A DNA stretch of 64,000 bases from Stachybotrys elegans (Eukaryota > Ascomycota > Sordariomycetes > Hypocreales > Stachybotryaceae), in NCBI GenBank assembly GCA_020746835.1, contig JAGPNK010000003.1, positions 2,046,001 to 2,110,000 on the forward strand. The letters run 5' to 3'. Position 1 is the stretch's first letter; each line of letters starts with the position of its first letter. Positions 47,000 to 59,651 of the stretch are shown one piece after another. The position numbers and the translations under genes were made by a program. The notes beneath the pieces were generated by a model. It did not search any database and was not told the DNA's origin. It worked only from the letters and a program-made list of their open reading frames with translations.

Positions 47000-47570
47000 G
47001 GCGGCTGCTTGGCGACCTCGCTGCTGTTTCTTGGAACTTGGAACAAGGGAGGTCGACCATATGTGCATATGTACATAAGAATCATATTAATTGCAGGCAT
47101 GCCAAGTCGCCAAGTTGCCCTTCAGTTGCCGTAATCCGTGGACACCTCTTGGCCAAACACCACAGAAATAGAAGGGGAGGAAAGAAAAAGGAAGGGGGAA
47201 AAAAAGTACGCGTAAGGCGGGACCACGGCAATCTCCACATTCCACCTTTCACCATCGCTTGTCATGCCACCCCCAGCCATCCTTCTCCCAATTCAGACAT
47301 CAGCTTCAGTCGGAACCAGGCCATTGAATTGAGTGAGATGGCTTGGTCCAAGGTTCCCCAGAACGGATTGCGGCCCCTCTCCACCCCCTGAATTCGGCCG
47401 GAGGGGGATGGGGATAGTCGATGGCAATAAATTTAAAAAGAGGGCAGATCTGACCATAGCCAAACGCCGCCCGCCCCTTCGTGGTGTCCTCTCTCTTTCC
47501 TCCCCTTTGTTTTGTTTTCATTCCACGCCTTTCTTTGTTTACTTGTTGAGTGGTATTGTATGCTCATGCC
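47000..47570. other. Intergenic region
   Basis: About 570 bp between same-strand genes. It has a purine-rich stretch near 47166-47205 and AATAAATTTAAAAAG at 47425-47439, which may be the core promoter of the next gene. No other gene is seen. Confidence 0.5.
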
Positions 47571-50107
47571 ATGATCGCCGTCACGACTGGCAGGCCGCTC
47601 GCCATCCTGTGCGCATTCGCCTTGGCCGTGACGCTGCTCCTCCTCGCCCTCGACCAGCACGATGACGACCCTTACCGATGCCACGCCCTCCTCCGCCACG
47701 GCAGCTGGCTCGACACGCCTGATTTCCACGGCAATCGGGCGCCCTTTTCCAGCTGGCAGCCCAGGGGTTGCATGATTCGGAACTACACGCGCGCCGACAT
47801 TCACCGCTGCGTCGATGGTCGGCGTATGGTCTTTGCTGGCGACGAGACCGCGAGCGATGTCTTCTGGGCTTTGGCTGGGCTGGTAAGTGCACAACAGCCG
47901 TAGCACGACCGCTGTGCAATTGCTGAATACATCAATAGCTCGAGCGAGACAGAGCCGACCTCCTGCGCCCCCAGTACCGACCCGACGAGTATATCGAAAC
48001 GGAATTCGACAGCCTTCACCTCGTCCGCATCTGGGATCCCACCCTCAAGACCGACTCCTCCCAATCCAACTTGACCGACCTGTTCCAGATCCTGCATGAC
48101 GAACGAGGCAAGCACCTCCACACCTCACGGCAAGCCAGCCCAGCTTTCACCTTCGTCAGCGGAGGCAGTTCCGATGTCGATTCCGTCAACTTCAAGACCG
48201 CCCTCGAATCCCTCGCTACGCTGTTGCAGGATGAGCGCCAGCCACGCTTCGGAATCGACCCCATGGATCCCGTTGACGGCGTGGGCAACCAGGTCTTTGT
48301 CGCCCCCGTGCCGCCTCCTTTCGACGACACGAGCGAGGCGACAGCCAAGCACAAGGATGTCAAGACCATGCACGACATGCTCGCAACCGTAGAAACCCAG
48401 GGCCACCTCGCCGTCCCATGGAGCTTCCTCGCCCTCACCGAAGGCCAGCCCATGGCCGCCGCCCGCCGCAACGACTCAGACCTGCACGTCGTCGAGGCCA
48501 TCGCCTGGGCCAAGGCCAACATCCTGCTCAATCTCCGCTGCAACGCCCGCCTCGACGCCATGGACGGCTCGCCTTATGACCACAACTGCTGCTCCGACTA
48601 CAGCCAGCAACCCCAGTCCCAGTCGCAGACCGCAGTTCTCATCCTCGCCGTCGCGTACCTCGTGGCATGTCTCCTTGGGGGCGTCGTGGATACTTGCCTT
48701 AAGCGCACAGAGTCGCGCGGCTTCTTTACCCTGCAGAATGCAATCTTTGCCGTTGCGCTGCTCGCGTGCTTTTTCGCCGATCGCACCCAGTTGATGGGCA
48801 AAGCGTCCAAGCACTTTGCCTGGCTTGACGTTGTTCTCCTCATGATTGTTGCCCTCGCGATAGGTCTGATCTCTATTCCACCCGGATGGCGTGTGTTGCC
48901 AGCTCATTCAGGCCTCGCTACTACCGAAGACGACAGACCGCTCTCTCGCGACCAGACGGAAGAATGGAAAGGATGGATGCAGGCCTTCGTGCTCATTTAC
49001 CGCTGGACCGCAGGCCCATCAGACTCCTTTGGACTATACATTGCCATCCGCCTTTGCGTCGCCGCCTATCTCTTCCTCATGAGCTACGGACATGCCAAGT
49101 ACTTTTTCAAAACGAAGGACACATCTCCCCTGCGCATCGTCACAGTCATTCTGCGCATAAACCTCTTCGCGTGGATGATGTCGTACGCCATGTTCAAGGA
49201 CCTCACCGAGTATTACTTCGTCCCGCTCGTCACGTTTTGGTTCCTCGCCATCTCCGTCATCATGGCCATTCTTCCCAGCTGGAACACCAATCTGCTGCGA
49301 CTGAGCATCAAGATGGCTCTCTCGGTCATCATCGGCGTCGGGTACATGCACATGGGCCACGTTCCATACTTTTTATATCGCGTTTTTGCCGATGTAACAA
49401 AGGTCGATTGGGATCTCCGAAACTGGTATTTCCACGTTGCTCTGGATGCCCCCATGGTCTACCTCGGTATACTCGTTGCATTTGCTTCACACACCGGCTA
49501 CCTAGAGTCCCGCCTCACGCCTCGTCTTGCTCTTGGTGGACTTCTTTCCATCATGGTGTACTGGGCAGTCTGTCTCGGCATCCTCGACACCGAGTCGTAC
49601 AACCGCGTGCACCCATTCGTCTCATTCATCCCGGTTCTGTCGTACATCGCCCTGCGCAACGCATACCTAAAGACGCGGTGGTACGCCTCGTACCCTTTCG
49701 TGTGGCTCGGCCGACACTCTCTGGAGATCTATCTACTGCAGCACCATCTCTTCCTAGCCGCCGACGGAAACGGTATCCTCACACTCGGAGCGCTAGGTGG
49801 AAACGGCGGCTTCTTTGATCGTGGGCGACACATCCTCATCCTGCTGCCCATTCTTCTATGTCTGAGTGCCGGCTTGAACGCCGCCACCACAGCCATGGTC
49901 GAGTGCTTCACCTACCAAGAGGCAGGATACGGGAGGGAGCAGCTTTCCGCAGAGAAGAGCGAAATGGTGCCATGGTCGCGCCGTCTTCTGCTGTCTCTGC
50001 TCTCTGCTGCGCGCCACGTGTTGACGTTGGCATTCTGGCGAAACCATGCGTCCTTTCGGCTGGCGGCTGTTCTTGGATTCCTGATACTGCTCAACCACAT
50101 GGACTGA
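47571..50107 (+). CDS. cas1: Cas1/CASD1-type polysaccharide O-acetyltransferase, multi-pass membrane protein
   Basis: Two exons (47571-47882, 47939-50107; 56-nt intron), 826 aa. Residues 8-27 form an N-terminal membrane anchor. Residues of about 35-310 correspond to the luminal PC-esterase-like domain, and from about 330 onward there are ten or more hydrophobic helices of the Cas1 acyltransferase domain, including WMQAFVLIYRW, LRINLFAWMMSYAMFKD, YYFVPLVTFWFL, NWYFHVALD and WLGRHSLEIYLLQHHLFL. Known relatives (fungal Cas1, animal CASD1) O-acetylate capsule/cell-wall glycans or sialic acid in the Golgi. The esterase-like domain is odd: the segment equivalent to GDS(T)xRxxFW reads GDETASDVFW, so the nucleophilic Ser is Glu92, and the DxxH equivalent reads NDSDLH with Ser284 three before His287. 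Convergent with the ENA gene, 352 bp apart. Confidence 0.9.
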
Positions 50108-50459
50108 GCACCAGAATGCTGTATTTGTTTGTATACTTGAGCGAGGATCGGCATAGATGGGTTACGTACAAATAGAGGATAGGCTAAATAATCATTCACA
50201 TTCTTACATCAAATTGCTATGTCAATGCATATAAAGCCATCGTGCATCATTTCTCTTCTGTATGACATGAAGCTAGGAAGTATGTATAAAGGAAAAAACC
50301 AACTCTAACTCTCCCACCACATCAAACCACCTCTCCAGCTCGTAATCCATCTCCTTGTTTTCTCCTATCGCGTCAATCTATTGGGTATATGATTAGGTAT
50401 AAGATTGTAAACGCGTCTGCATCCACATTATCCCCCACGAAAGCTTTCACATGAGTCCA
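50108..50459. other. Convergent 3' spacer
   Basis: A 352-bp spacer between two convergent stop codons, AT-richer than the flanks. It holds both 3' UTRs; no gene is seen. Confidence 0.6.
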
Positions 50460-53400
50460 TTAGACCGTCTCAGCAGCAGCAGGTCCCTGCTGAATGCCGC
50501 CGACAGCGCCGTTGCCGCGCGAGGCGCTGTGCCTCGGAACAGACTCGCCCGTATCCTTGCGCGAGAAGGAGGCCCAGGTCTTGAAGCTGGACATAGACAT
50601 GGTCTTGCGGAACTTGACGCCCTGATCGTCGGGGCCGCCTTGTCCCCAGGCACCGCGCTGCACGGGAAGATCCTCCAGCAGATGGAAGGTTCGCTTGACG
50701 AACTTCCAGGCCTCGATGCCGAGGACAAAGATAAAGGTGAATCCGACAGACAGCGCCCATTCCCAGGAGATACCAACGTGGCGGAAGAAGTTGGTGTTGA
50801 GGAAAGGAATATACACGACGGGGAACACGGACAGGGCGCCAATGACGACGGACCAGAACAGGAAGCGGTTGGAGTAGATATCCTTGAAGAAGGGGAACTT
50901 GCTGTCGTCGTCGGGGTTGAGGCGGAACATGGATCGGCGCAAGCTCTTGAACTCCCAGGCGGAGATGAGAATGAGCCAGGTGAGTTCAGCAAAGGTAGCA
51001 GCACGGGCGCGGTAGACAGGGCGGCACTCCTCGGAGAAGCTGGTGTTGCAGTCCCGTCCGAGCTGACCTCCGTTGGCACCGTAGACGATGATGACAAAGG
51101 TGCACATGGTGCAGGCGCCCATGATGATTCCGTAAACAATCATGTCGACAATAATCTGGTTGGTAAAGACACCTCGCTTCTTGTCCTGGGGGGGCTTGCG
51201 CATGACATCGGGGGCAGCGGCTTCACGACCGAGACCGAAGGCAGGGAACGACGAGGTAACCATGTTGATCCAGATAATCTGGAGAGGCGAGATGGGGAAA
51301 ACGGAGAAGCCAGAGTCGTCGACGAAGCCAAGACCTGCAATCAGGAGGATGACTTCACCCACGTTGGAAGTCAGCAGGTGAAGAACAAACTTCTGGATGT
51401 TGTCGAACATGCGGCGACCTTCACGGATAGCAGCGACAATCGAGTTGAACTTGTCGTCGGTCAGCACAATCTTGGAGGCAGATTTGGCGACATCGGATCC
51501 GGAACCCATGGCAATACCGACGTCGGCGCGAGACAGAGATGGGGCATCATTGACACCGTCGCCAGTCATGGCCATGAAAGCACCGCGACGACGGAGAGCT
51601 TCAATCATGCGGGTCTTGGTATCCGGGGCGCAACGGGCGATAACGAGGGGCAATTCTTCCAGAGCATCAATCTCCTCATCGGTCATCTTGTCAAAGTCGG
51701 TGGCCTTGAGGACAATAGCCTGAGCGACCTCATCGGGCAAGACACCGAGGTTCCTGGGGATGATACCGACTTCCTTGGCGATGGCCTTGGCAGTCTCGGG
51801 GTGATCGCCAGTAAGCATGTGGACCTTGACACCAGCCTGGGAACACTCGCCAATCGAGGGCTTCGTGTCGCGACGAGGGGGATCGTAGATACCAACGAGA
51901 CCAAGAAGAGTAAGACCTTGCTCGACCTGAGTTCGGAGCTTCTCGTCCTCGGCGGGAGTGGAGGACTGCTTCTCTTGGAAGCGATCCTCCCAAGGGCGGT
52001 AGGCGACGGCAAGAACACGCTGACCCTGAGACGCGAGGTGGTTCATCTGCATGAGGACCGACTCCTTGAGTTCTTCGGTAACGGGCTGTTGGTCGGCGCC
52101 GGTGCCAGCGTAGTCGCACAGGTCCAGGATTCGCTCCACGGCACCCTTGGTGAAGACCATACTCTTCTCAGTCTCAATGATGGAGCCAGACTCGCCCGCA
52201 GGAGCGTCGTAGATGACGGACATGCGCTTGATGGAGCTGTCAAAGGGGAACTCGGCAACCTGCTTCCAGCCCTTGGCCTCAAGAGCCTTCTTTCCATAGT
52301 TGAAGCGGTGGGCAAAGACTTGGAGTGCAATTTCTGTGGGCTCGCCAGTAGTCTGCCACTTTTCTTCTTCCTTATCATATCGGACGGTGGCGAGGTTGCA
52401 GAGAGCAGCAGAGAGGAGGAAGGCCTGGAGCTCATCCGTCATCTCTACCTCAAGCTCGGGCTCGGGCTGCTTCTTCTCAGTAGGGTTGAGCTTCTCATCG
52501 GGCACGTCAAACTTGAGGACGGCGGCACTACGCTCGCGGTCGAAGTCACGCTTGGGCTCCTCCTTCTCAGGCTCCGGCTGGGCCTCAATCTTATTCTTCG
52601 AGTATGTAACTCGGCCCTTGGTAGGATCGTTCGGGCTCTGGGATTCGCGGACGGTGTACAGATGAGAGGAAGGGATCCATGCGTTGCGCACAATCATGGC
52701 GCCTTCGGTCAGGGTACCGGTCTTGTCGGAGCAAATGTTGGTTACACCACCAAGGGCTTCGAGAGCGGACAGGTCACGGACAACGACGTTGGCCTTGCGC
52801 ATGACAGTAACGGCCACGACCATGGTGATGGTAAGAACACTGATTGGTCAGAAATAGTGTCGGAGAATTGAATCATGGGTGCGGGGACTTACGCGACAAG
52901 AGATTCGGGAATGATGGCGATACCAAGAGAGGTGGCGTAAATGACGACCTCGTGGCGCAGATCGAAGTGGTTGACACCAAAGACAATGATTGCCAAGAGA
53001 AGAGCACAGCCGAACAGGACATAGGCCAGAGCAGCGAGCTTTCGCTGGAGAGGGGTACCCTCGGTGAGACCCAGGAACTTGCCAACACCATCGTAGGTAC
53101 GCTTTCCAAACCCGATAATGGGCTGGCGCTTGCCATACTTGCGCCAGTTCATGGATCGGCCAGCCTTGCGTTGCTTCTTCTGGGTAGAGGCGGCAATCTT
53201 ACCGACCTCAGTGGACATACCCGTAGCCGTGACGATACCACGGCCTCTGCCCTTGCGAACAACGGTGGTGGCATAGGCCATGTTGATGCGGTCGCCAATA
53301 CCGACCTCACCTTCCTCGGTGGCGGGCTTCTCAGAGCCGGGAGCGGTAATGCTGTTATCGGTAATCTTCTCGACCGGGATGGATTCGCCTGTGAGCTGAC

Positions 53401-54008
53401 CCTCCTCGCAAGCCAAGTTCATGGCCTCAAACAGGCGCAGGTCTGCGGGGACGGTATCACCCATCTTGAGCAGAACAATATCGCCGGGGACAACTTCGGC
53501 GCTGGGGATGGTTAGCTTGTTTGGTTTGGTCTGGGATTGGAGCGCTCGAAACTTACTTGGGAATAACCTTGGTGTTACCGTCACGGAGGACCATGGCACT
53601 GGGCGAGGACAGGGCGCGCAGAGCATCCATGCGCTTTTCGGCGCGGTACTCTTGCCAGAATCCGATGGTGACGTTGAGAACAATGACGAAGACGAGGACA
53701 CCGCCTTCAATATAGTCTGAAATACCAAAACTGAGGGCCATGGCAAAGACGAGGACCTGTAATGGTTAGCAGAGCTGGCGCGCCAATCGCATCCTTGAGA
53801 TACTCACAATGATCATGGCGTTGAACACCTGCTTGCCCAGGATACGGTACCAAGCCACCGTGTCTCCGACGTCGAGCTCGTTGGGTCCATACTTGTCCTG
53901 GAGCTGCTTGACCTGGTCGGGGCTGAGGCCCTTGTCAATGTCGGTGCCGATCGCCTTAGCTGCCTCCTCAATTGAGAGGAGGAAAGGGTGCTTGGGAAAC
54001 TCAGCCAT
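50460..54008 (-). CDS. ena1: ENA-type Na+/K+ efflux P-type ATPase (type IID)
   Basis: Four exons on the minus strand: 54008-53808, 53756-53557, 53501-52893, 52839-50460. Introns are 51, 55 and 53 nt with GTGAGT/GTAAGT donors; total 1129 aa. P-type landmarks: TGESIPV in the actuator domain, IPESLVA in M4, the phosphorylated Asp375 in CSDKTGTLT, KGAVER, VHMLTGDHPETA and MTGDGVNDAPSL. The ENA subfamily is indicated by KQVFNAMII followed by SFGISDYIEGGV, and by IYDPPRRDTKPS. These pumps sit in the plasma membrane and export Na+ or K+ at high salt or alkaline pH. The cytoplasmic tail after the last helix is Ser/Arg-rich (KTMSMSSFKTWASFSRK), a plausible regulatory site. About 90% of the minus-strand coding region is mirrored by open frames on the plus strand, an effect of codon bias. 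Confidence 0.96.
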
Positions 54009-57000
54009 TGTCGCTAATGGTCTGGTTGTGGATGCTACGCTGCTCAGGAGTAGGGCGTAGGACGAATTGGGCGCTCGTATGCTTCATGAACGTGTCGAAA
54101 GTAGAATCGGAGGTGTGCCTAGCCGAGGCGGGTAGGCTCTAGTTGTAACACTTCTTCTCCTCTGATCCCCGAAGTACACTTGAACGACTTCTATTGTCCG
54201 AGAAACAATCGCGTTGCGGATGGATAGAAAAGGGTCCAAACCGAGGTTTGACACCAGATGGTGGGGGAGGGTTCTTTATACTTGGAGGAAAACAAAACAG
54301 AGCTGTGCCGAGCAGTTGCCGTGCGCAGATTGATCCATGACATAGCCCAGCCGATTGTGTATCTCGGGGGCTTGGCTTGGCTGCACCATACCAGGTCCCT
54401 GCCAATGCCCTGCTGTAAGTCATGTTGAGACCGTCATCATTGTGCAGACGGACTCGGACCTGGGGTACAAAGGACAAGGTTAGAGTAATTGGTGGCTTGG
54501 CAAAGAGGGGTCACCGTGACATCAACTTGCCCAGAGGCAGTGGTGAGGGCAAAACAACCGTGTAGGCGTTTTGTTAGCATCTTGGCGTGGCTCGAGGGCG
54601 AATAGTGGCGTGACGTAAATCAGGATGGAGGTCCCATCGACGAATCCGATACGGAGACGGCTAGTTGAGCAAATCAGAGGGATGGAATGGCACAAGCTGG
54701 TGGGGGACCAATCGCTCGTTGCCGGTCGTAGATTCGCCTGCGTTCGCACGTTTCTCATGGGTAAGGTGATGGTAGATACGGTAGGGGTGTCAACAGGGTC
54801 TTGGCGGCTATCGGGGGTGGTCATTAGCCAGGATGGTGAGGTCTTGGCTCACTGGGTAAGGGTAGCAGTGTGTGCCAGATTGGTTGGAGCGATTGGAACG
54901 CTGCGCCCTTAGACGGTGCCGATTTGCCGTACAAGTTTTGTTTATGAACGGGCCATTCCGGAGGCTGAAGCACCTGAGCTGGCTTCCGGTTCGACGGCAC
55001 GTCAACAGCCCTCGAGTTTCTAGAAGGCCAGCCACGCACCCAGTTTGTATCGATAACAGACGGGAAGTTACCGCACAGCAGCGTGTCACTAGCCTGCTGA
55101 TGGGACAAGCAGGCTGTAGAAAATTTTCGTTGTGGTGCATTCGCCAAGAAGCGCGAGGAATCTTGGCGACGCGCGGCCAAGTCCGTCGTGAAAACACCCC
55201 CGGCTCTCTGAAGTCATACTGCAACTCTAGGTTGAGCTCTTCCCAGGAGCACAAGGTCCATTCTGCCCACACAACCACACTTTGCTCTGGCCCGGCTGAA
55301 GGATGGGGTCTCGGCGGCATGTGGCACTGACCACTGCGACTCCGTCGTGCCTCTGGATAAGCTTATTATCTTGCCGCCAAGTCCCCATGGGTGGGCCGTG
55401 TCCTAGGGCAATGTCCAATGAAGAGGAGAGAGGTCTCGGCGCTGGCGAACTAGACGATCCCCAGATGCAACCATTACGGCTGGGTTGTCGCCATGCGGGG
55501 CAAGGTTGGGCTGTCGAATCAGGCTCTGCGGGCAGATGGGAGGCACCAGTTGTTTGAGGCAAGCCCATGCGACACCGTTGCGCCAAGGCTGGGGAATCGC
55601 ATCTTCTTTTCTTCTTTGTTGACTTCCTTGTGAGACATTGGGCCATGGATGCATACAGATAGTGACTCACAACAAGGTTGGCAGGGGGCGTCATTGGATC
55701 GGGCAACGCGCAGCAATCACGTGCTCGAGTCAGCTGATCCCTTCTTCGCCTCGGCCAAGACAGGCCAAGCCAGGCCAAGCCACCAGCCAAGAAAGCCCGG
55801 ATCCGCTACTGCTCTAGAACCTGCAACGTTTGTTCTTGGCGATCCTTGCTATCGACTTTGGGCTGCGCAGCCTGTTCCGAGTTTTGATGCCCGGCCACAA
55901 GAACTTTCGAGCACCATCTCCCGAGATCTGGTTTCGTGCCTGGGCAGCCGACGGTGCTTCCATCCGTGCGGCTCATATCCGGCATGGCATTAGCAAATCG
56001 AACTCAAGGTATTGGTTGGCGCAATCTCATCGTCCATCCTCACCGTTACCCGCGGAAGCTAGGCCTATAGGAACCTTTTACCCCGCTGCGGCTACCGCGA
56101 TAGCTGGATCGTCGTCCTGCATCTCGAGAAGCCGTACAGAGTATGATGGGCAAAGAGGCTCCGGCACTTAACTCAATCTTCCGCGATAGGCAATGGTGGC
56201 CAAGAACGTGATGCTGCCCGGCATGGAAGGATAAGCTTTCGTCCCCAGCGAGATGCTGCATGAGCAGGGTTGAGATACGGAGCAGAGTTGATGTGCACAC
56301 CCTCACTCTCGCTGAACACCCTTAACCTACGTAATGCTTGTCCCGTCGTGGAGGATTCTTGGTGTCGGCTCCCAGATGGCAGTCCGAGAGCTCGTCATGC
56401 GATTCTCTTCAACCGGCGCTGATGGGCATCCCGAATCCACAAGCAATGGCACATAGTATGACGTATATGCTTTGGCTGCCCGCGACACGCGCAGTTGGCA
56501 ACCAGAATCCGTCTATCCGGACTTGAATCCGTCTATCTGGACTTGTGACGTGATGTCCGCTATGCAGTCTTTGTCTGGGTCTTGATAAAGTCGGTGACGG
56601 CCCTTTGCTACACATCGCTGTTATTATTGGAGATCCCACACATTTCCTTCACCACCCAGCTCTTCTGCCATGAGCTTCTTTTCCGGGTCTGGACTCTCTT
56701 CCAGTTGGCCAAGAGATGAGCCCTTGTTGGAACTCTTGTGTTCACTGGGTCTGCCAAGGGCATAGCTCCCGCTCGCAAGACATCTTGGCCTCTAGGCATG
56801 GCGAGATGTTCCAAGAGGGATCTCCTCTGGAGCGACTACGGGCATTGCCGCGTGGCATTTCCCTTGCAATTGGTGCTTGGCAAAGTGCGTTCTCATCAGT
56901 GGCCTTATTCTCAGCTCAGCCAAGGTCTTGTCTACCTTCACAACCCTGTCGATATATGGTAGAGCAGAGACGGGGGAAAGATACAACAAAGGACTAATAG

Positions 57001-57547
57001 CCTATGAGCAGCGACGATTGCCCCGTTGCCCACATGGCCAAAACATGGAGAGAATGAGGGGATCACCAGATTTGCCCCGTCGCCGGAGCCGGAAAATAGT
57101 GAGGTGCCCGCTCCCTCCGGTGTATTGGTGACGATTTCCCTCCTGATATACTATCTGCAACAGAACCGTGAGGAAAGAAGACTCTATTATCGGATTCCCT
57201 CCCTCTCTCACTTGTCTTTTGTCAACGCTTGTCCCACCATCACATGAACATTGGGTGGATGGCAATAAAATTAAAAGCTGGGGATGGTCGTGGATCCATC
57301 TGGCGGCTGCCAGATTGGACCCCTATATCTCCAGGGTAGGGAAGACGCACTCCGCACTTGGCGTCCCCGTAGCCGAGCTCGCAGGAATTTCCTATCAAAT
57401 AGTCGCATGACCAGCTCTCCTGAACCAGAGGCTCTCGCTTCATCTATGACATTTGCATACATGTGCTTCGGTGGTGGACTCCAGCGACTCGGGTCAAAGT
57501 CTTGCCAAGAATATACATGATCCGCCGTCTCCAGCGACGACGCAAAA
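54009..57547. other. Long intergenic region with divergent promoters
   Basis: About 3.5 kb between the ENA start (minus) and the tubby-like gene (plus). Short, mutually overlapping frames on both strands show no motif. A 20-bp tandem duplication lies at 56506, and (CAGGCCAAGC) repeats near 55760-55780. AATAAAATTAAAAG at 57263-57276 may be the core promoter of the next gene. A long upstream region is common for the stress-regulated ENA genes, but no specific site can be proven by eye. Confidence 0.5.
56506..56545. repeat. 20-bp tandem duplication
   Basis: Two head-to-tail 20-bp units (56506-56525, 56526-56545) differing by a single C/T change. Confidence 0.85.
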
Positions 57548-58117
57548 ATGGGGCGACGTTTCGAAATCTCCAAGCCGCCTAGAGCTAAGCGCTGGGACGT
57601 TACAGTGAGGGACCCCGAATCAGAACTTGAGGGGTACCGCGCCGACGTGGCCAACTGGTCCTCGACAGCTCTGCAGCTACGCATCGGCTTCGATGACACG
57701 GCACCAGTCATCGCCGTCTGCCGGCTGGCCACTCTCTTTCAGAAGTACCGCTTCGGCCTCGGCGACCCTGACATGCCGGCCAAGGTGTACTGGGAGGAGA
57801 TGACCCAGCCCACAATGCTCAACAACTCCTATGAATGGAGCATGGATATGCCGTCCACGGGCTACCGGCGCAGCATGTTGTGGAAACCCACGCGCAAGGT
57901 CCGCATCGAAGGCGTGGAGGCAAGTACGTGGGGTCAGCATTACAAGCTGGGGGACAAGACGAGTGACGCCGTGCTGGCCATCTACACGGTCACCAGCACG
58001 ACGGGGCCAGTTCGGGGGGATCTGCAGATCAACATTGACGAGGGGGGCGACTTTGAGATCTTGGTCGTGCTCAGCTTGTTGGCTATTCTTGAGTCGAGCC
58101 GCCGTGAAGGCAAGTGA
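57548..58117 (+). CDS. Small tubby/LURP-like fungal protein, 189 aa
   Basis: A single exon from ATG 57548. Several blocks match a widespread ascomycete family whose fold is described as tubby-C-terminal-like: CRLATLFQKYRFGLGDPDMP, then VYWEEMTQ, NNSYEWSMDMP, MLWKPTRK, KLGDKTSDAVLAIYTVTSTT and GDLQINIDEGGDFEILVV. Each is a beta strand or turn of the barrel, ending in the hydrophobic C-terminal helix (LSLLAILESSRREGK). Function is unknown; related folds bind membranes or phosphoinositides, and a peripheral membrane role is only a guess. No signal peptide is present. The start could be further upstream if there is an unrecognised first exon. The gene is convergent with the GH128 gene 536 bp away. 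Confidence 0.68.
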   Translation: MGRRFEISKPPRAKRWDVTVRDPESELEGYRADVANWSSTALQLRIGFDDTAPVIAVCRLATLFQKYRFGLGDPDMPAKVYWEEMTQPTMLNNSYEWSMDMPSTGYRRSMLWKPTRKVRIEGVEASTWGQHYKLGDKTSDAVLAIYTVTSTTGPVRGDLQINIDEGGDFEILVVLSLLAILESSRREGK

Positions 58118-58653
58118 CGCGGCTGGGGGGGCGAGGAATCGATGTCGGTGCATACCATGTGTGTAGCACCTGGAGTGATGGAAAGGGAACATGGCGTTGG
58201 GAGCATTTTCCCTTTGTTGTACGATACCCGGGCTGCTCGACACATCCAGCAACCCCCTTAAGGTCCAGAGGAGGAATGCTCAGCACACGATTCACTGGTT
58301 CACGCTTGATGGCCAGGCAGCTTCATAATGTTCTGGGCGCATGGGTTGTACCTTCAAGGCGTCACCGCATGCTTGAAGGGGTCAGCCGGGAAAGGATTGT
58401 TGGTTGGAGAAAACAAAACTATTCAATGCTCTGGTCTTTTATTCATCAAGTCAACCACGATGTCTATATGTGATGAGTGCAAAACAAGATCGTATACTAC
58501 ATGACAAAGGATCTGAACGAAACTCCCGTTATTGATCATGTGTACCAGCGACCGCAGTGGCTGCCCCAGCCCATCTACCCAACTGCAGCCATGATTTGAT
58601 AACCTGAACGCCTTGCCATTCCCGAATGATGCTGGACGAGTCCTGGGCTGCTC
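58118..58653. other. Convergent 3' spacer
   Basis: About 540 bp between convergent stops. Nothing gene-like is seen. Confidence 0.55.
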
Positions 58654-59651
58654 CTAGACAGACACCAGGATCACCGACGCAACAAGACTCATTCCCATTA
58701 CCACCACACTCACGGTGTGCCCCGAGGCCTTACCAGTGTCTGGAAGAATGCCTCGCGGCTCCTCGCCGACATATTCAGCGCCGATGTCGGTCAATTCACC
58801 ATCGTTGTTAAGAAAAGCGGCATTGACACCCACGTTGGCAGTGGCAGAGCGGAAGGCGCCAAAGTAAGTGTACTTGCCAATGAAATCTTCTCGATCAAAC
58901 CAGTCAAGGGTCTGGTGGAAGAAGGCCTGCGTTTCCGCAAGGTCTCGGTGGGCATAGGCGTATTCCGTGACCCAGATTTCGGAACCAGGCCAGCTGTAAC
59001 AAGTCAGATGAGGTTATCACGGCTCATAGAGGATGGAACTCACGTAGCGAGACGCTCGCCGATATGCGAGGCAAGGCCCTCGAAGTTGTCGTACCAATGG
59101 ACTGGCAGGAAGTCCCAGGTACAGTTTCGCGTCTCACTTCCTGTGCTGACGATTTCGGAGCAGTTGCCGAGAAAGTCCTTGAGCCAGACGAGTCCATCGG
59201 GTGCGCCTGTGCAAGCAGGCAGGCCGAGCTTGACGCCCATTCGGCCGAGGGGCTCAAAGTTGGCGACCCAGGCGCGAGCCGCCACGGCAGGTGCAATCTC
59301 GCTGCCGCCCGTATCAAACTGGCCATTGGGCTCGTTGAAACCGAGAACGTGGCGGATCTCAGTCCCTGAATCAATCAGACCTCGGACCGTGTCTAGGAAG
59401 TTCGTGTCGTCGGGGTTCGGGCCAACACCCCACATCATGGGAATAAACTCAAACTCATCCTGGGGTCTGTCGACGTAGGCGGGAGACGGCGAGGGTCCGT
59501 AGTTGTAGTACCAGGAGAGCCTGGAGCCTGGCGCATCCCAGATGTGGTTGTCGCTGGGGAACTCGGGGTTGGGTGTGAAGCAGAGCCCGCGCTTGTCGGA
59601 TGCCTGGGCGGCGGCGAGGGCAGCGAGAGCGATCAAGGCCCAGGAGGCCAT
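58654..59651 (-). CDS. Secreted GH128 endo-beta-1,3-glucanase (Asl1-like), probably GPI-anchored
   Basis: Two exons on the minus strand (59651-59044, 58993-58654; 50-nt intron), 315 aa. ATG 59651 gives a signal peptide (MASWALIALAALAAAQA); an in-frame ATG at 59675 would add MFRSRPPF. The catalytic domain starts at KRGLCFTPNP. It contains SRLSWYYNYGP, IPMMWG, the acid/base Glu107 in VLGFNEPNG, LPVHWYDNFEG and, just after the intron, the nucleophile Glu213 in WVTEYAY, with GKYTYFGAF at the end of the barrel. These are GH128 hallmarks. After the domain comes a short linker and a C-terminal hydrophobic segment (VSVVVMGMSLVASVILVSV), which looks like a GPI-anchor signal; with the enzyme at the cell surface it would remodel beta-1,3-glucan. 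The intron falls exactly between the two catalytic halves. Confidence 0.93.

Noticed and set aside
46357..47391. 344-codon plus-strand frame overlapping the DmpA-type gene
   Set aside because: Out-of-frame shadow of the peptidase; the peptidase frame holds every family motif.
50451..52871. 806-codon open frame on the plus strand across the ENA ATPase gene
   Set aside because: It mirrors the ATPase codons, which avoid TTA/CTA/TCA. Its translation has no motif and the opposite strand has full P-type motifs.
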